DNA of 64,000 bases from Mannheimia haemolytica. GTDB taxonomy: Bacteria; Pseudomonadota; Gammaproteobacteria; Enterobacterales; Pasteurellaceae. A program made the position numbers and the translations under genes. Under the pieces are notes generated by a model. That model saw only the letters and a list, made by a program, of their open reading frames with translations, ran no database searches and had not been told where the DNA came from. Positions 50,235-58,540 of the stretch are shown here, one piece after another (position 1 is the stretch's first letter; every line of letters begins with the position of its first letter). The stretch lies in assembly GCF_004342115.1 (NCBI RefSeq), contig NZ_SMAC01000007.1, forward strand, positions 30,620 through 94,619. The letters are read 5' to 3'.

Positions 50235-50328
50235 AAATGAGAAACAACTTTCAAAATAAATTATTTTTTCATTTTAAATCAAAACAAAAGTGAAGTTTGA
50301 ATATTAGATGGGGAAAAAAGGAAGGCTA

Positions 50329-50363
50329 AATTAAAAAAGCTCAAACAATAATGTTTGAGCTTT
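50329..50363 (-). terminator. Terminator of the transglutaminase-merT-merP operon
   Basis: AAAGCTCAAACA (50336-50347) and TGTTTGAGCTTT (50352-50363) form a 12-bp stem followed leftwards by TTTAATTT, 4 bases after the merP-like stop. Confidence 0.9.
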
Positions 50364-50367
50364 GGTT

Positions 50368-50676
50368 TTATTCAATGACTTTTGCAGTATATTTGAGGTT
50401 TCCGACCGCTTGTATCAGGGCTTGGTCATCCACACTTTCTTTTACCACCACAGTCGCTTTTCGCTCTTTCATTGAGGCTTTGGTGGAAATCACACCTTCT
50501 ACTGCTCGTAGTTCTTTATTGACTAAATAAACGCAGAGCTGGCAGTACATTTCCGGAATATGGAGGACGACGGTTTTCTCTGCTTGTTTCGTTTCAATTT
50601 GAGCTGTTTTTTCTTGTGCGTAGCTTGAATGAACCAAACCAAAAGCCAACAGCATCGTTGCGATATATTTTTTCAT
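50368..50676 (-). CDS. Periplasmic heavy-metal-associated (MerP-like) protein
   Basis: The protein has 102 residues from the ATG at 50676, which has GGAGAAT ahead. A signal peptide (MKKYIATMLLAFGLVHSSYA) leads into a short linker and an HMA domain with a CxxC metal site (HIPEMYCQLCVYLVNKEL) and the typical VEGVISTKASMKERKATVVV continuation. It resembles MerP, the periplasmic mercury carrier, but no mercuric reductase or MerR is nearby, so the metal may be another soft ion. It follows the MerT-like gene by one base. Confidence 0.85.
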   Translation of the reverse strand: MKKYIATMLLAFGLVHSSYAQEKTAQIETKQAEKTVVLHIPEMYCQLCVYLVNKELRAVEGVISTKASMKERKATVVVKESVDDQALIQAVGNLKYTAKVIE

Positions 50677-50677
50677 T

Positions 50678-51046
50678 TTATTCTCCTCTCCACATTTCCA
50701 AAATGTAAGGCAATACATAAGGGTAAGTTAAAAAGAACATCACCACCACAGAAACTACCCAATACAAAATGACCAGGGTTCTGCGGGAGAAGTATTTGGT
50801 GCAGATGATTTTGTTGGAAAAATTCAGCAACCAGAAGCCATAGCCAAACGCAGCGAGCGAAATCAGCAACATCGGCAGTTGTAGAAACTCCAGTTGGTTT
50901 AGCTCCATCAACCAAGGGGAAGAGATGCCAAACACTAAATAAACCAGTGGTCCAATACAACAGAATGTGGAGGTCACCGCCGACACTATGGCGGTCACGC
51001 ACATTGTGATAAATTTATGGTTATAACTCTTTAGAGATGAATTCAT
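50678..51046 (-). CDS. MerT-like inner-membrane metal transport protein
   Basis: The protein has 122 residues from the ATG at 51046 ([20 protein letters not shown]). Three membrane helices are predicted. The first carries the adjacent cysteines of MerT ([18 protein letters not shown]), which pass metal from MerP. Its start lies 26 bases inside the end of the transglutaminase-like gene, so translation of the two is coupled. Mercury transport is only the family precedent; the actual ion is unknown. Confidence 0.82.
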   Translation of the reverse strand: MNSSLKSYNHKFITMCVTAIVSAVTSTFCCIGPLVYLVFGISSPWLMELNQLEFLQLPMLLISLAAFGYGFWLLNFSNKIICTKYFSRRTLVILYWVVSVVVMFFLTYPYVLPYILEMWRGE

Positions 51047-52127
51047 AGCCAAATTCTTTCGCCTCAAACGAGTTTAACGGGTCACCACCTACCTCAGCAT
51101 AAGGGTAGCCAAAGTTATTCAGTGGTGTAAGTTCCGGTTGTGGATATAAATCGAAATCACGTCCGTGATTGAAGCCTACCCAGTTCATTTCCCAGTTGCC
51201 GAATAAGTATTTCGAGACCGCTTGAACATCAGCATCATCCACGTCTTTTTTCTCGGCTAAACGCATTTTAGCGACATCGGCAGAATCTACAGGCACCCAG
51301 CCGAAGCCTGCTAAATAGAACTCTGCACGGCAGTGCTGCCCGCCGCTTTCATTCGCCACGCCATCTTTTGAGCTACCAAATGCGGTTTTGGAATATTGCC
51401 CCATTTTTACCGCTTGCCCTAAACGAATACCAAACACTTCACGAGCAGGAATGTTAGAGGCACGAGCAAGTGCTACAAACACCGAGTTGATGTCGGTACA
51501 TTTACCTTTTAGCACTTTGGTGGTGAGAATTTTCTCCACATCGCCATCGCCACAGCCTAGCACCGAGTTATCACGTTCCATATTATCAACAATCCACTTG
51601 TGGATAAGTTCCGCTTTTTTCAACGGATTTTGCTCGTTACCCACAATTTTATCGGCATATTCTTTCACAATACCGTCTGTTTTAATGTGAGCCGTTGGTT
51701 TTAAATACTCCAATACATCAACAGAATAAGTGATTTTCTCCGGCATTTGGTAATTTGCCAACGCCCCTTGAGCCATAGGCTCACGATCTTGGGTTTGGAT
51801 CACCATTTTCACTTTTAGATCACGCTTTGGTGCATCAGTATCCCAAGTGGCAAACAAGGTTTTTGCACCATAAGCGTTATTTTCTGTGATATAGGCGTTT
51901 TTGTAACTTCCCTCAAACTCTATCGATTTTACCGTTTGATAATCGGTATCAGACGGCAACGGAATCCACAAATTAGTTGTTCCTTTCGAGCCTTGTGGCA
52001 CAACTAAATCATAAGATTGCGTAAATTCGTAAGTGTGGGTAGTGGTGTGGAAATTGTTCTGTTGAACAGGAGCAGCAAAAGCCGTCGCACAGCTTGAAGC
52101 CACCAAAGAGGCAATAAGTTTATTCAT
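51021..52127 (-). CDS. Exported transglutaminase-like domain protein
   Basis: The protein has 368 residues from the ATG at 52127, chosen because it begins a signal peptide ([20 protein letters not shown]) and has AAGGA 8 bases ahead. A beta-rich N-terminal part (about 20-170) is followed by a transglutaminase-core domain with the catalytic Cys ([22 protein letters not shown]), His ([17 protein letters not shown]) and Asp ([10 protein letters not shown]). Such domains act as proteases, amidases or crosslinkers; the substrate is not known. It leads an operon with MerT- and MerP-like genes. Confidence 0.83.
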   Translation of the reverse strand: MNKLIASLVASSCATAFAAPVQQNNFHTTTHTYEFTQSYDLVVPQGSKGTTNLWIPLPSDTDYQTVKSIEFEGSYKNAYITENNAYGAKTLFATWDTDAPKRDLKVKMVIQTQDREPMAQGALANYQMPEKITYSVDVLEYLKPTAHIKTDGIVKEYADKIVGNEQNPLKKAELIHKWIVDNMERDNSVLGCGDGDVEKILTTKVLKGKCTDINSVFVALARASNIPAREVFGIRLGQAVKMGQYSKTAFGSSKDGVANESGGQHCRAEFYLAGFGWVPVDSADVAKMRLAEKKDVDDADVQAVSKYLFGNWEMNWVGFNHGRDFDLYPQPELTPLNNFGYPYAEVGGDPLNSFEAKEFGYEFISKEL

Positions 52128-52254
52128 TGAAATGATCCTTATTAGAGTGAAAAAACAGTTAAAACTTAACATATTAAGTATTCTAACTACGGATTGAGGT
52201 TGCATATTAGCCAATCGAGATGGGAAAAGCAATGGGGGAGATGATTTTTTAGAT

Positions 52255-52278
52255 AGTGCAAGCGTCCACGCTTGTACT
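52255..52278 (+). repeat. REP-like palindrome, left half of a pair
   Basis: AGTGCAAGCGT (52255-52265), loop CC, ACGCTTGTACT (52268-52278). It faces 52304-52327 across 25 bases, repeating the arrangement that flanks the RAYT gene but with nothing coding inside. Confidence 0.8.
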
Positions 52279-52303
52279 AGAAACAAAGCTAAAATAATCA
52301 ATA

Positions 52304-52327
52304 GGCACAAGCGTAAACGCTTGCGCC
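52304..52327 (-). repeat. REP-like palindrome, right half of a pair
   Basis: GGCACAAGCGT (52304-52314) and ACGCTTGCGCC (52317-52327). The 24 bases are identical to 44180-44203. Confidence 0.85.
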
Positions 52328-52366
52328 ATCAGAGAGAATAACAATCGGTCAAAAATCCTCAAAATT

Positions 52367-53410
52367 TTACAAATAGATTTTTTGCCCTAATTTTGCACTT
52401 TCAAATACGCTTTCGATCACTTTTAGCACAAAAATGACGTCTTCGAGTTTGATAATTGGCTCAGCATTGTGAGCGATGGCTTGGTACAAATCATCAAACA
52501 AGTTTTGATAACTGCCTTCGGCATTTCGATAGGGCTGGCGAACCACATTACCTTCCACTTCAGTGTGTAAAATTCCCCAGTTCTCCTTTTCTTCGATATT
52601 CCAATCTTTGCCAATAGGTTGTACGCCATTTTTCAGCAAATCTTCTTGATTATCGGGAGTTTGTTTCAGATAAGAGCCTAATTTTCCGTGTAATACAAAT
52701 GTCGGGCTTGGTTCACGAGCATATCGGCTGGCTTTCAGCACCACTTTAAAACCGTTAGCATAATAGAGCTGAATATCAAAGTTATCATCAACCAATGCCC
52801 CTTCGTGCTGATAACGCACATCAGCATACACCGCCTCCGGCTTCCCGAAAAGATACAAAGCTTGGTCAATTAAATGTACGCCTAAATCATACACTAAACC
52901 TGTACCAAGCTCGCCTGATTCTTTCCATACTTTAACATTTTTCTCTTTCGCATAACGGTCAAAACGAATTTCGCAATCTACCAACTCTCCCAGTAAATTT
53001 TGCTCCATTAGCGATTTTGCCGTCGCAATATGGCTGTCCCAACGGCGGTTTTGGTACACATAAAGCACCTTTCCTTGCCGCTTTGCAAGTTCCGCCAACT
53101 CTTCCGCCTCAGCCACTGTTGCCACTAACGGTTTTTCAACTAAAACGTGTTTGCCTGCAAGCAATGACTCTTTTACCATTGCATAATGGGTTTGATTCGG
53201 TGTGGTAATCAGCACTAAATCCACTTCTGGCGTTAAAAGAGCGTTGAAATCCCGCACTGTTTCTGCATTCGGCAACCATTCTGCCGCATTGTTAGAGGTT
53301 CGTTCATATACCTTTACAATATTAAAACGAGCATCTTGTTTCAAAAACGGGATATGAAAAACTCGGCTGGAAAAGCCGGCACCTGCGATGGCAATATTGA
53401 TGGGTTGCAT
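52367..53410 (-). CDS. Gfo/Idh/MocA-family oxidoreductase
   Basis: The protein has 347 residues from the ATG at 53410 (MQPINIAIAGAGFSSRVFHI), 6 bases after GAGGA; a TTG two codons upstream is less likely. The NAD(P)-binding fold has AGAGFSSRVFH and the family motif HVLVEKPLVATVAEAEELA (Lys in EKP). The C-terminal half has the mixed sheet with GTGLVYDLGVHLIDQAL (catalytic-region Asp and His). Likely substrates are sugars or inositols (YdgJ/YhhX-like), unassigned. It stands alone. Confidence 0.85.
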   Translation of the reverse strand: MQPINIAIAGAGFSSRVFHIPFLKQDARFNIVKVYERTSNNAAEWLPNAETVRDFNALLTPEVDLVLITTPNQTHYAMVKESLLAGKHVLVEKPLVATVAEAEELAELAKRQGKVLYVYQNRRWDSHIATAKSLMEQNLLGELVDCEIRFDRYAKEKNVKVWKESGELGTGLVYDLGVHLIDQALYLFGKPEAVYADVRYQHEGALVDDNFDIQLYYANGFKVVLKASRYAREPSPTFVLHGKLGSYLKQTPDNQEDLLKNGVQPIGKDWNIEEKENWGILHTEVEGNVVRQPYRNAEGSYQNLFDDLYQAIAHNAEPIIKLEDVIFVLKVIESVFESAKLGQKIYL

Positions 53411-53451
53411 AGACAATCCTCATAAAATTTTGATGTTATCTGCTTAAATAA

Positions 53452-53509
53452 ACAAGCGGTCAAATTTTAGGAAAATTTTGCAAAAAACAGATAAAATACG
53501 ACCGCTTGT
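53452..53509 (-). terminator. Inverted uptake-signal pair
   Basis: ACAAGCGGTC (53452-53461) and GACCGCTTGT (53500-53509) face each other 5 bases past the stop of the small lipoprotein gene, a likely terminator for the sigma-factor operon. Confidence 0.65.
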
Positions 53510-53513
53510 TTAA

Positions 53514-53798
53514 CTAATCATAGGTTTTGCAAACAATATCTTTTTCTTCACAAAACATTTCACTGTGGTTTGCACGGCATTGCTTTTGTACATTTAATTT
53601 GGCTCTGCCTCGGCTACTATGTTCACTACGATATTCCTGAGTAAATGGCTTTAGAGTACAAATGTGAACCTCTTTGGAATCAAGTGGATCTGAGACACCA
53701 ATTATAATCGGCATAGGGATACCGGCTTGCCCCGTAGGAGTAACCGGCACGACACAGCCACTTAATAGTATGCTTAAACTTATTAACCAATAACGCAT
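53514..53798 (-). CDS. Small predicted lipoprotein, unknown function
   Basis: The 94-residue protein has a lipoprotein signal (MRYWLISLSILLSGC, Cys15). The mature part is short, with a proline/glycine stretch (VTPTGQAGIPMPIIIG) and five further cysteines besides the lipobox one (VHICTLKP, KQCRANHSEMFCEEKDIVCKTYD holds the last four), which may form disulfides in the periplasm. I do not recognise a family. It is third in line after the ECF sigma factor and putative anti-sigma genes, with GGAGAAAA ahead of its ATG, so it may belong to that regulon. Confidence 0.7.
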   Translation of the reverse strand: MRYWLISLSILLSGCVVPVTPTGQAGIPMPIIIGVSDPLDSKEVHICTLKPFTQEYRSEHSSRGRAKLNVQKQCRANHSEMFCEEKDIVCKTYD

Positions 53799-53827
53799 AT
53801 TTTTCTCCTTTTAAAATGTATAATAAA

Positions 53828-54013
53828 TCAGAACGGAGCATCTTTATCGTTACAGTAAGCTCTTAATATCTTGCCTAATTTCTTGGTATTTTTATTAAAA
53901 TTTCGGCATTTAGGGCATACCAAAAGATGCAACTGCAAACGCATATGTTGTTGCAAACGAAGTTTCTCATCACAAGACTGTGAAATAAGTTCTGTTGCTT
54001 GCCTGCATTTCAT
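53828..54013 (-). CDS. Small zinc-finger-like putative anti-sigma factor
   Basis: The 61-residue protein starts MKCRQATELISQSCDEKLRL, with H at 30 and the motif HLLVCPKCRNF, the H-x3-C-x2-C pattern of ZAS/zf-HC2 anti-sigma domains. There is no membrane segment, so it is a soluble form. Its ATG overlaps the sigma factor stop by 4 bases (ATGA), the usual coupling for a sigma/anti-sigma pair. The role is inferred from motif and position. Confidence 0.75.
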   Translation of the reverse strand: MKCRQATELISQSCDEKLRLQQHMRLQLHLLVCPKCRNFNKNTKKLGKILRAYCNDKDAPF

Positions 54014-54576
54014 TTTGATTCCTCTCTAAACCAATTACGAGATAAACACTCTTGTAAACGTAAACGAGCACGATGAAGTAATACATTTAAGTTAGAGAGA
54101 GAAATTTCACATTCTTGGCAAATTTCCGCACTACTCATCTCCAAATGTTCACGCATCATAAATACTCGTGCTTGCTGGGCGGGTAATTTATTTAAACAAA
54201 TATCAAAAATTGCCCAAAATTCTTTTTGGTAAGTTGATTGAGCTATCCCCCTCCATTCAGTTACATCTTGATGTTCCAACCAATGATCGTGGCGATCGAA
54301 AAAGGCACTTGGTGATTCTTCTTCCTCACATAGAGAACTGACAGGAATATGTCGTTTTCGTGTTCTGAGTAAATCTAAAATTTTGTTCTTTAAAATAGCA
54401 AAAATCCAAGTTTTAAGTGCAGCTTCTCGCCGAAAAGAGGCTGAATGCTTATAGGCATTGGTTAAGGCATCCTGTACAACATCCTCAGCTAAATCTTTAT
54501 CGGCTAGTTGTAGGGTGGCAAATTTAACCATTTGCTTTCTAATCTCTTCTATCTGTGTAGAAGATAGACTCTTCAT
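54010..54576 (-). CDS. ECF-type RNA polymerase sigma factor
   Basis: This 188-residue group IV sigma factor has region 2 at about 15-80 (LADKDLAEDVVQDALTNAYKH, FRREAALKTWIFAILKNKILDLLR) and region 4 at about 125-180 (LPAQQARVFMMREHLEMSSAEICQECEISLSNLNVLLHRARLRLQ). AGGAG precedes the ATG. It is divergent from msrPQ across 108 bases, suggesting that it controls msrPQ as well as its own operon. It is not RpoE itself, which has a different anti-sigma partner. Confidence 0.9.
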   Translation of the reverse strand: MKSLSSTQIEEIRKQMVKFATLQLADKDLAEDVVQDALTNAYKHSASFRREAALKTWIFAILKNKILDLLRTRKRHIPVSSLCEEEESPSAFFDRHDHWLEHQDVTEWRGIAQSTYQKEFWAIFDICLNKLPAQQARVFMMREHLEMSSAEICQECEISLSNLNVLLHRARLRLQECLSRNWFREESK

Positions 54577-54684
54577 ATATCTCCTTTAGGGAATACCCAA
54601 TAAAAAATTACACTTATTTTGTAAGAATTCTAGATCAGCTGAGTCCAAAATAATAACAACAATTCATAAAAAAAGGATAGTTCG

Positions 54685-55638
54685 ATGAAAAAATTAACAA
54701 TTCAAGATGTTACACCCGAAACTATTTTCTACCAACGCCGTAAAATTATTACCGCGTTAGGTTTAGGTATTGCAGCTTCTGCATTGCCTAAAGTAAGTAT
54801 GGCAGAAACACAAAGACACTTGCAATCACTACAGTTTAAACCGGATCCAAATAAAGGGCTTGAACTCACTCCGGAAAACAAAGTAATAGGCTATAACAAT
54901 TTCTATGAGTTTGGCGTGGATAAAAGTGCACCAGCAAAAAATGCGGCAAACTTCAAAACCGATCCTTGGACATTGGAAATTGGCGGAGAAGTTGAAAATC
55001 CGTTTAGCTTAAATCATCAACAATTGCTTAATACGTTTCCACTAGAAGAACGCATTTACCGTTTTCGCTGTGTTGAAGCGTGGTCAATGGTTGTGCCGTG
55101 GATCGGCTTTGAGTTAGCTCGCTTAATTGAGATGGCAAAACCAACCAGTAAAGCCAAATATGTGGTCTTTCACACTTTATATGATCCTGCACAAATGCCG
55201 GGGCAAAAAAATCGCTTGCTAGGCGGTGGGATTGATTATCCTTATGTAGAAGCTTTACGCTTAGATGAAGCCTTAAATTCATTAACACTACTATCCGTCG
55301 GTTTATACGGTAAAACCCTGCCACCGCAAAACGGTGCTCCTATTCGCTTAGTCGTGCCTTGGAAATATGGCTTTAAAAGTATTAAGTCGATTGTGAAAAT
55401 CACCTTTGCTGAAAAACGCCCACTCACTACTTGGGAAAGTCTTGCTCCAAATGAATATGGCTTTTATGCTAATGTGAATCCAAATGTTGATCATCCACGT
55501 TGGTCGCAAGCATCTGAACGAGTAATTGGTGCAGGCGGGTTATTATCCGTCAAACGCCAACCAACACTAATGTTTAATGGCTACGAAAATGAAGTGGCAA
55601 ATTTATACCGTGGCTTAGATTTAAAGGTGAACTACTAA
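54685..55638 (+). CDS. msrP: Periplasmic methionine sulfoxide reductase, catalytic molybdopterin subunit
   Basis: MsrP (YedY) reduces methionine sulfoxide in periplasmic proteins. The 317-residue protein has a twin-arginine signal ([20 protein letters not shown], cleavage near SMA). The sulfite-oxidase-like domain has [19 protein letters not shown], with the Cys that ligates molybdenum, and [25 protein letters not shown] precedes the ATG. The stop overlaps the msrQ start (TAATG). Confidence 0.96.
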   Translation: MKKLTIQDVTPETIFYQRRKIITALGLGIAASALPKVSMAETQRHLQSLQFKPDPNKGLELTPENKVIGYNNFYEFGVDKSAPAKNAANFKTDPWTLEIGGEVENPFSLNHQQLLNTFPLEERIYRFRCVEAWSMVVPWIGFELARLIEMAKPTSKAKYVVFHTLYDPAQMPGQKNRLLGGGIDYPYVEALRLDEALNSLTLLSVGLYGKTLPPQNGAPIRLVVPWKYGFKSIKSIVKITFAEKRPLTTWESLAPNEYGFYANVNPNVDHPRWSQASERVIGAGGLLSVKRQPTLMFNGYENEVANLYRGLDLKVNY

Positions 55639-56222
55639 TGCTAACCTGGTTACGTATACTCATTCATCTTGGCTGTTTATTACCGCTAGTTTGGGTAGCA
55701 CAGCTATTATATACGGGTAATGAAACAATATTAGGTGCCGATCCGATTAAAGAGCTGGAGCATTTTCTCGGTTATGGTGCAATCGTCATTTTTTGTATAA
55801 TGTTTCTACTTGGTATTGCCCTACAATACCTAAAGAAAAACCAGTATCAAATTTTACGCCGTCCATTGGGCTTATGGGCGTTTGTATGGGCAGCTCTACA
55901 TATTTCAAGCTATCTATTGTTAGAATTAAGCCTTGATGTAAAATTATTTTTTAGCGAGCTTGCCGGTCGCCCATATTTGATTTTAGGAGCAGCTGCTTTT
56001 TTCATTCTAAGCATAATGGCAATAACTTCGCTGCCTATGCTAAAACGAAAATTAGGAACACGCTGGGGGACGATTCACCAGTGGGCTTATCCTGCATTAG
56101 TATTGGCGATGGTACATTATTATTGGTCGGTAAAGAGCGTAACATTCGATCCAATTATCATCGGAGTCTTAGTGCTGTTTATTGTTGCTCATAAAATACA
56201 GGCTAAATTTGCAAAAAAATAG
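55638..56222 (+). CDS. msrQ: Haem-binding membrane subunit MsrQ
   Basis: MsrQ (YedZ) passes electrons from the quinone pool or cytoplasmic flavin reductase to MsrP. The 194 residues form about six helices of the ferric-reductase-like fold. Candidate haem ligands are His in ELEHFLGYGAIVIF, AALHISSYLLL, and TIHQWAYPALVLAMVHYYWS. It overlaps msrP by one base. The IS1016-like element begins 46 bases after its stop. Confidence 0.94.
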   Translation: MLTWLRILIHLGCLLPLVWVAQLLYTGNETILGADPIKELEHFLGYGAIVIFCIMFLLGIALQYLKKNQYQILRRPLGLWAFVWAALHISSYLLLELSLDVKLFFSELAGRPYLILGAAAFFILSIMAITSLPMLKRKLGTRWGTIHQWAYPALVLAMVHYYWSVKSVTFDPIIIGVLVLFIVAHKIQAKFAKK

Positions 56223-56267
56223 CAAAATCACACCGCTTGCAGCAGTCAAACTACATACAAAAAATAA

Positions 56268-56987
56268 GGGGCTGTCCTAGATAACGACTAAAACATCCAT
56301 TTAGGTTAAGATAACCCAATGAGAAAAAGTCGTCTAAGTCAGTACAAACAAAACAAACTCATTGAACTGTTTGTAGCAGGTGTCACTGCTCGAACAGCGG
56401 CTGAGTTGGTGAATGTAAACAAAACCACCGCTGCCTATTACTTTCACCGTTTGCGATTGCTCATCTATCAACATAGCCCTCATCTGGAAATGTTTGAGGG
56501 TGAAATTGAAGCGGACGAAAGTTATTTCGGTGGTGCTCGCAAAGGTAAACGAGGGTGTGGTGCCGCAGGCAAAACTGCCGTATTTGGGCTGTTAAAACGT
56601 GATGACAAGGTTTATACCGTTGTCGTACCAAATACGCAATCTGCCACACTTTTGCCGATTATTCGGGAGGAAAGTGAAGCCTGATAGCCTTGTTTACACC
56701 GATTTTTATCGAAGCTATGATGTGCTTGATGTGAGTGAATTTAACCATTTTCGTATCAATCACAGCAAACACTTCGCAGAAAATCAAAATCACATTAACG
56801 GAATTGAGAATTTTTGGAGTCAAGCAAAACGCCATTTGCGTAAATTTAACGGCATACCTAAAGCTCATTTTGAGCTGTATTTGAAGGAATGCGAATAGCG
56901 TTTTAATCACAGTGACTTAAAATCTCAAATTTCCATTTTAAAACAATTGGTTAGGGGTTGTTTAAGTTAGTTATCTAGGACAGCCCT
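56268..56987 (+). mobile_element. IS1016-like insertion sequence (IS1595 family), decayed copy
   Basis: This is a 720-bp element. Left end GGGGCTGTCCTAGATAAC (56268-56285) and right end GTTATCTAGGACAGCCCT (56970-56987) are near-perfect terminal inverted repeats. It holds one transposase gene with two defects. No clear 8-bp target duplication is visible in the flanks. A second element in the same orientation starts at 63772. Confidence 0.92.
56319..56970 (+). pseudogene. IS1595-family (IS1016 group) transposase, broken
   Basis: The first frame (56319-56684) carries MRKSRLSQYKQNKLIELFVA, a helix-turn-helix and the first DDE Asp (EGEIEADESYFGG). One extra base near 56670 shifts the frame to the one giving VKPDSLVYTDFYRSYDVLD (second Asp) and NHINGIENFWSQAKRHLRKF (Asn/Glu region). 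A TAG at 56896 replaces an expected TGG, and similarity continues 24 codons to a stop at 56968-56970. With two defects, this copy is not expected to make transposase. Confidence 0.9.
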
Positions 56988-57122
56988 AAATTTTATAGTT
57001 GGAATTTCAACGGAGAAAGTTATCTATAAACTTATAAAAGTTATAGAAAATGGAGGCATTTTTGCTTAAAGTATGCTATCTATTCATATTAATTGCATAG
57101 TTAATCAACAACTGAAGAAAAA

Positions 57123-57138
57123 TGAGAAGTAGATCATA
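57123..57138. promoter_or_regulatory. Weak CRP-like site upstream of rocD
   Basis: TGAGA-AGTAGA-TCATA keeps the spacing and four of five bases in each half-site of the CRP consensus. It lies 84 bases before rocD. The rest of 56988-57221 contains no gene that I can see. Confidence 0.4.
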
Positions 57139-57221
57139 AAATCAACAAAAAGTCCGTGTTTTTTAGCTAAAGATTGTTAAACTCTTTTGTGTTACAAGTT
57201 TTTAACATAAAGGAGTTTTTT

Positions 57222-58412
57222 ATGTCTACTTCTCAACAACTCATCCAACAAACCGAACATTTCGGTGCCAATAACTACCTACCTCTACCTATATGTATTA
57301 GTAAAGCTAAAGGCATTTGGGTTGAAGATCCTGAGGGTAATCGCTATTTGGATATGCTTAGTGCCTACTCAGCGGTTAATCAAGGGCATTGTCATCCAAA
57401 AATTGTACAGGCACTAAAAGATCAAGCAGACAAAGTAACGCTGACCTCTCGAGCATTTTATAACGATCAACTTGGTATTTGGTATGAAAAAATTTGCAAA
57501 CTCGCTAATAAAGAGATGGCATTACCGATGAATACGGGTGCAGAAGCGGTAGAAACAGCGATTAAAACTGCTCGCCGTTGGGGTTATGATGTGAAAGGAA
57601 TTGCAGAAAATCAAGCAGAAATCATCGCTTGTGTTGGCAATTTTCACGGACGTACAATGGCTGCAGTATCTCTCTCGTCTGATCCGGATTATAAACGTGG
57701 TTTCGGGCCGATGTTAGGTGGCATCAAACTTGTTCCATACGGTGATTTAGAAGCATTAAAAGCTGCGATTACACCAAACACAGCAGCGTTTTTGGTTGAG
57801 CCAATCCAAGGTGAAGCTGGCATTCTTATTCCACCTGAAGGTTTCTTGGAACAGGCTTATGAACTATGCAAAGAGAATAATGTGCTGTTTATTGCTGATG
57901 AAATTCAGGCAGGTCTTGGGCGTACTGGCAAGTTATTTGCAACAGAATGGGAAGGCTTTGAGCCAGATATTTATATTCTAGGTAAAGCACTTGGTGGCGG
58001 GGTGTTCCCAATCTCTTGTGTGTTAGCAAATCGTGATATTTTAGGCGTATTCAATCCTGGCTCGCACGGTTCGACATTTGGTGGTAATCCATTAGCCTGT
58101 GCGGTATCTATTGCCTCAATTGATGTACTGTTGGAAGAAAAACTTGCAGAGCGTTCCCGTGAGTTAGGTGAATACTTCTTGGCAGAGCTGAAAAAAATCC
58201 AAAATCCAATTATTAAAGAAGTTCGTGGACGTGGACTGTTTATTGGCTTGGAGTTACATCAACCAGCACGCCCATTCTGCGAAAAACTCAAAGAAAAAGG
58301 CTTACTCTGCAAAGAGACCCACGATACAGTTATCCGCTTTGCTCCCCCTTTGGTGATTGAAAAATTCGATTTGGATTGGGCATTGGAGAAAATTCGGGAG
58401 GTGTTGGCTTAA
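57222..58412 (+). CDS. rocD: Ornithine--oxo-acid aminotransferase
   Basis: RocD transfers the delta-amino group of ornithine to 2-oxoglutarate, giving glutamate semialdehyde/P5C. It has 396 residues from the ATG at 57222 ([19 protein letters not shown]), with AAGGAG ahead; the open frame upstream lacks homology. Class III aminotransferase features are [65 protein letters not shown] and PLP-Lys in [15 protein letters not shown]. It starts a block with a transporter and PutA, which would carry P5C on to glutamate. Confidence 0.94.
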   Translation: MSTSQQLIQQTEHFGANNYLPLPICISKAKGIWVEDPEGNRYLDMLSAYSAVNQGHCHPKIVQALKDQADKVTLTSRAFYNDQLGIWYEKICKLANKEMALPMNTGAEAVETAIKTARRWGYDVKGIAENQAEIIACVGNFHGRTMAAVSLSSDPDYKRGFGPMLGGIKLVPYGDLEALKAAITPNTAAFLVEPIQGEAGILIPPEGFLEQAYELCKENNVLFIADEIQAGLGRTGKLFATEWEGFEPDIYILGKALGGGVFPISCVLANRDILGVFNPGSHGSTFGGNPLACAVSIASIDVLLEEKLAERSRELGEYFLAELKKIQNPIIKEVRGRGLFIGLELHQPARPFCEKLKEKGLLCKETHDTVIRFAPPLVIEKFDLDWALEKIREVLA

Positions 58413-58540
58413 TTGTCATTTTCTCTATATTTTATCCTACCAAATCGCCTTTAACCCTTTTTGGCAGGAAGCAAAACAGTTGTAAAATGCTGATTTTGCA
58501 AACTTTTTCCAAAAATCAACCGCTTGTAAAAGGTGGCTTT

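Noticed and set aside
56260..56995. Target-site duplication around the first IS1016-like element
   Set aside because: The bases flanking the terminal repeats are both AT-rich but do not match over 8 positions, so no duplication can be claimed.
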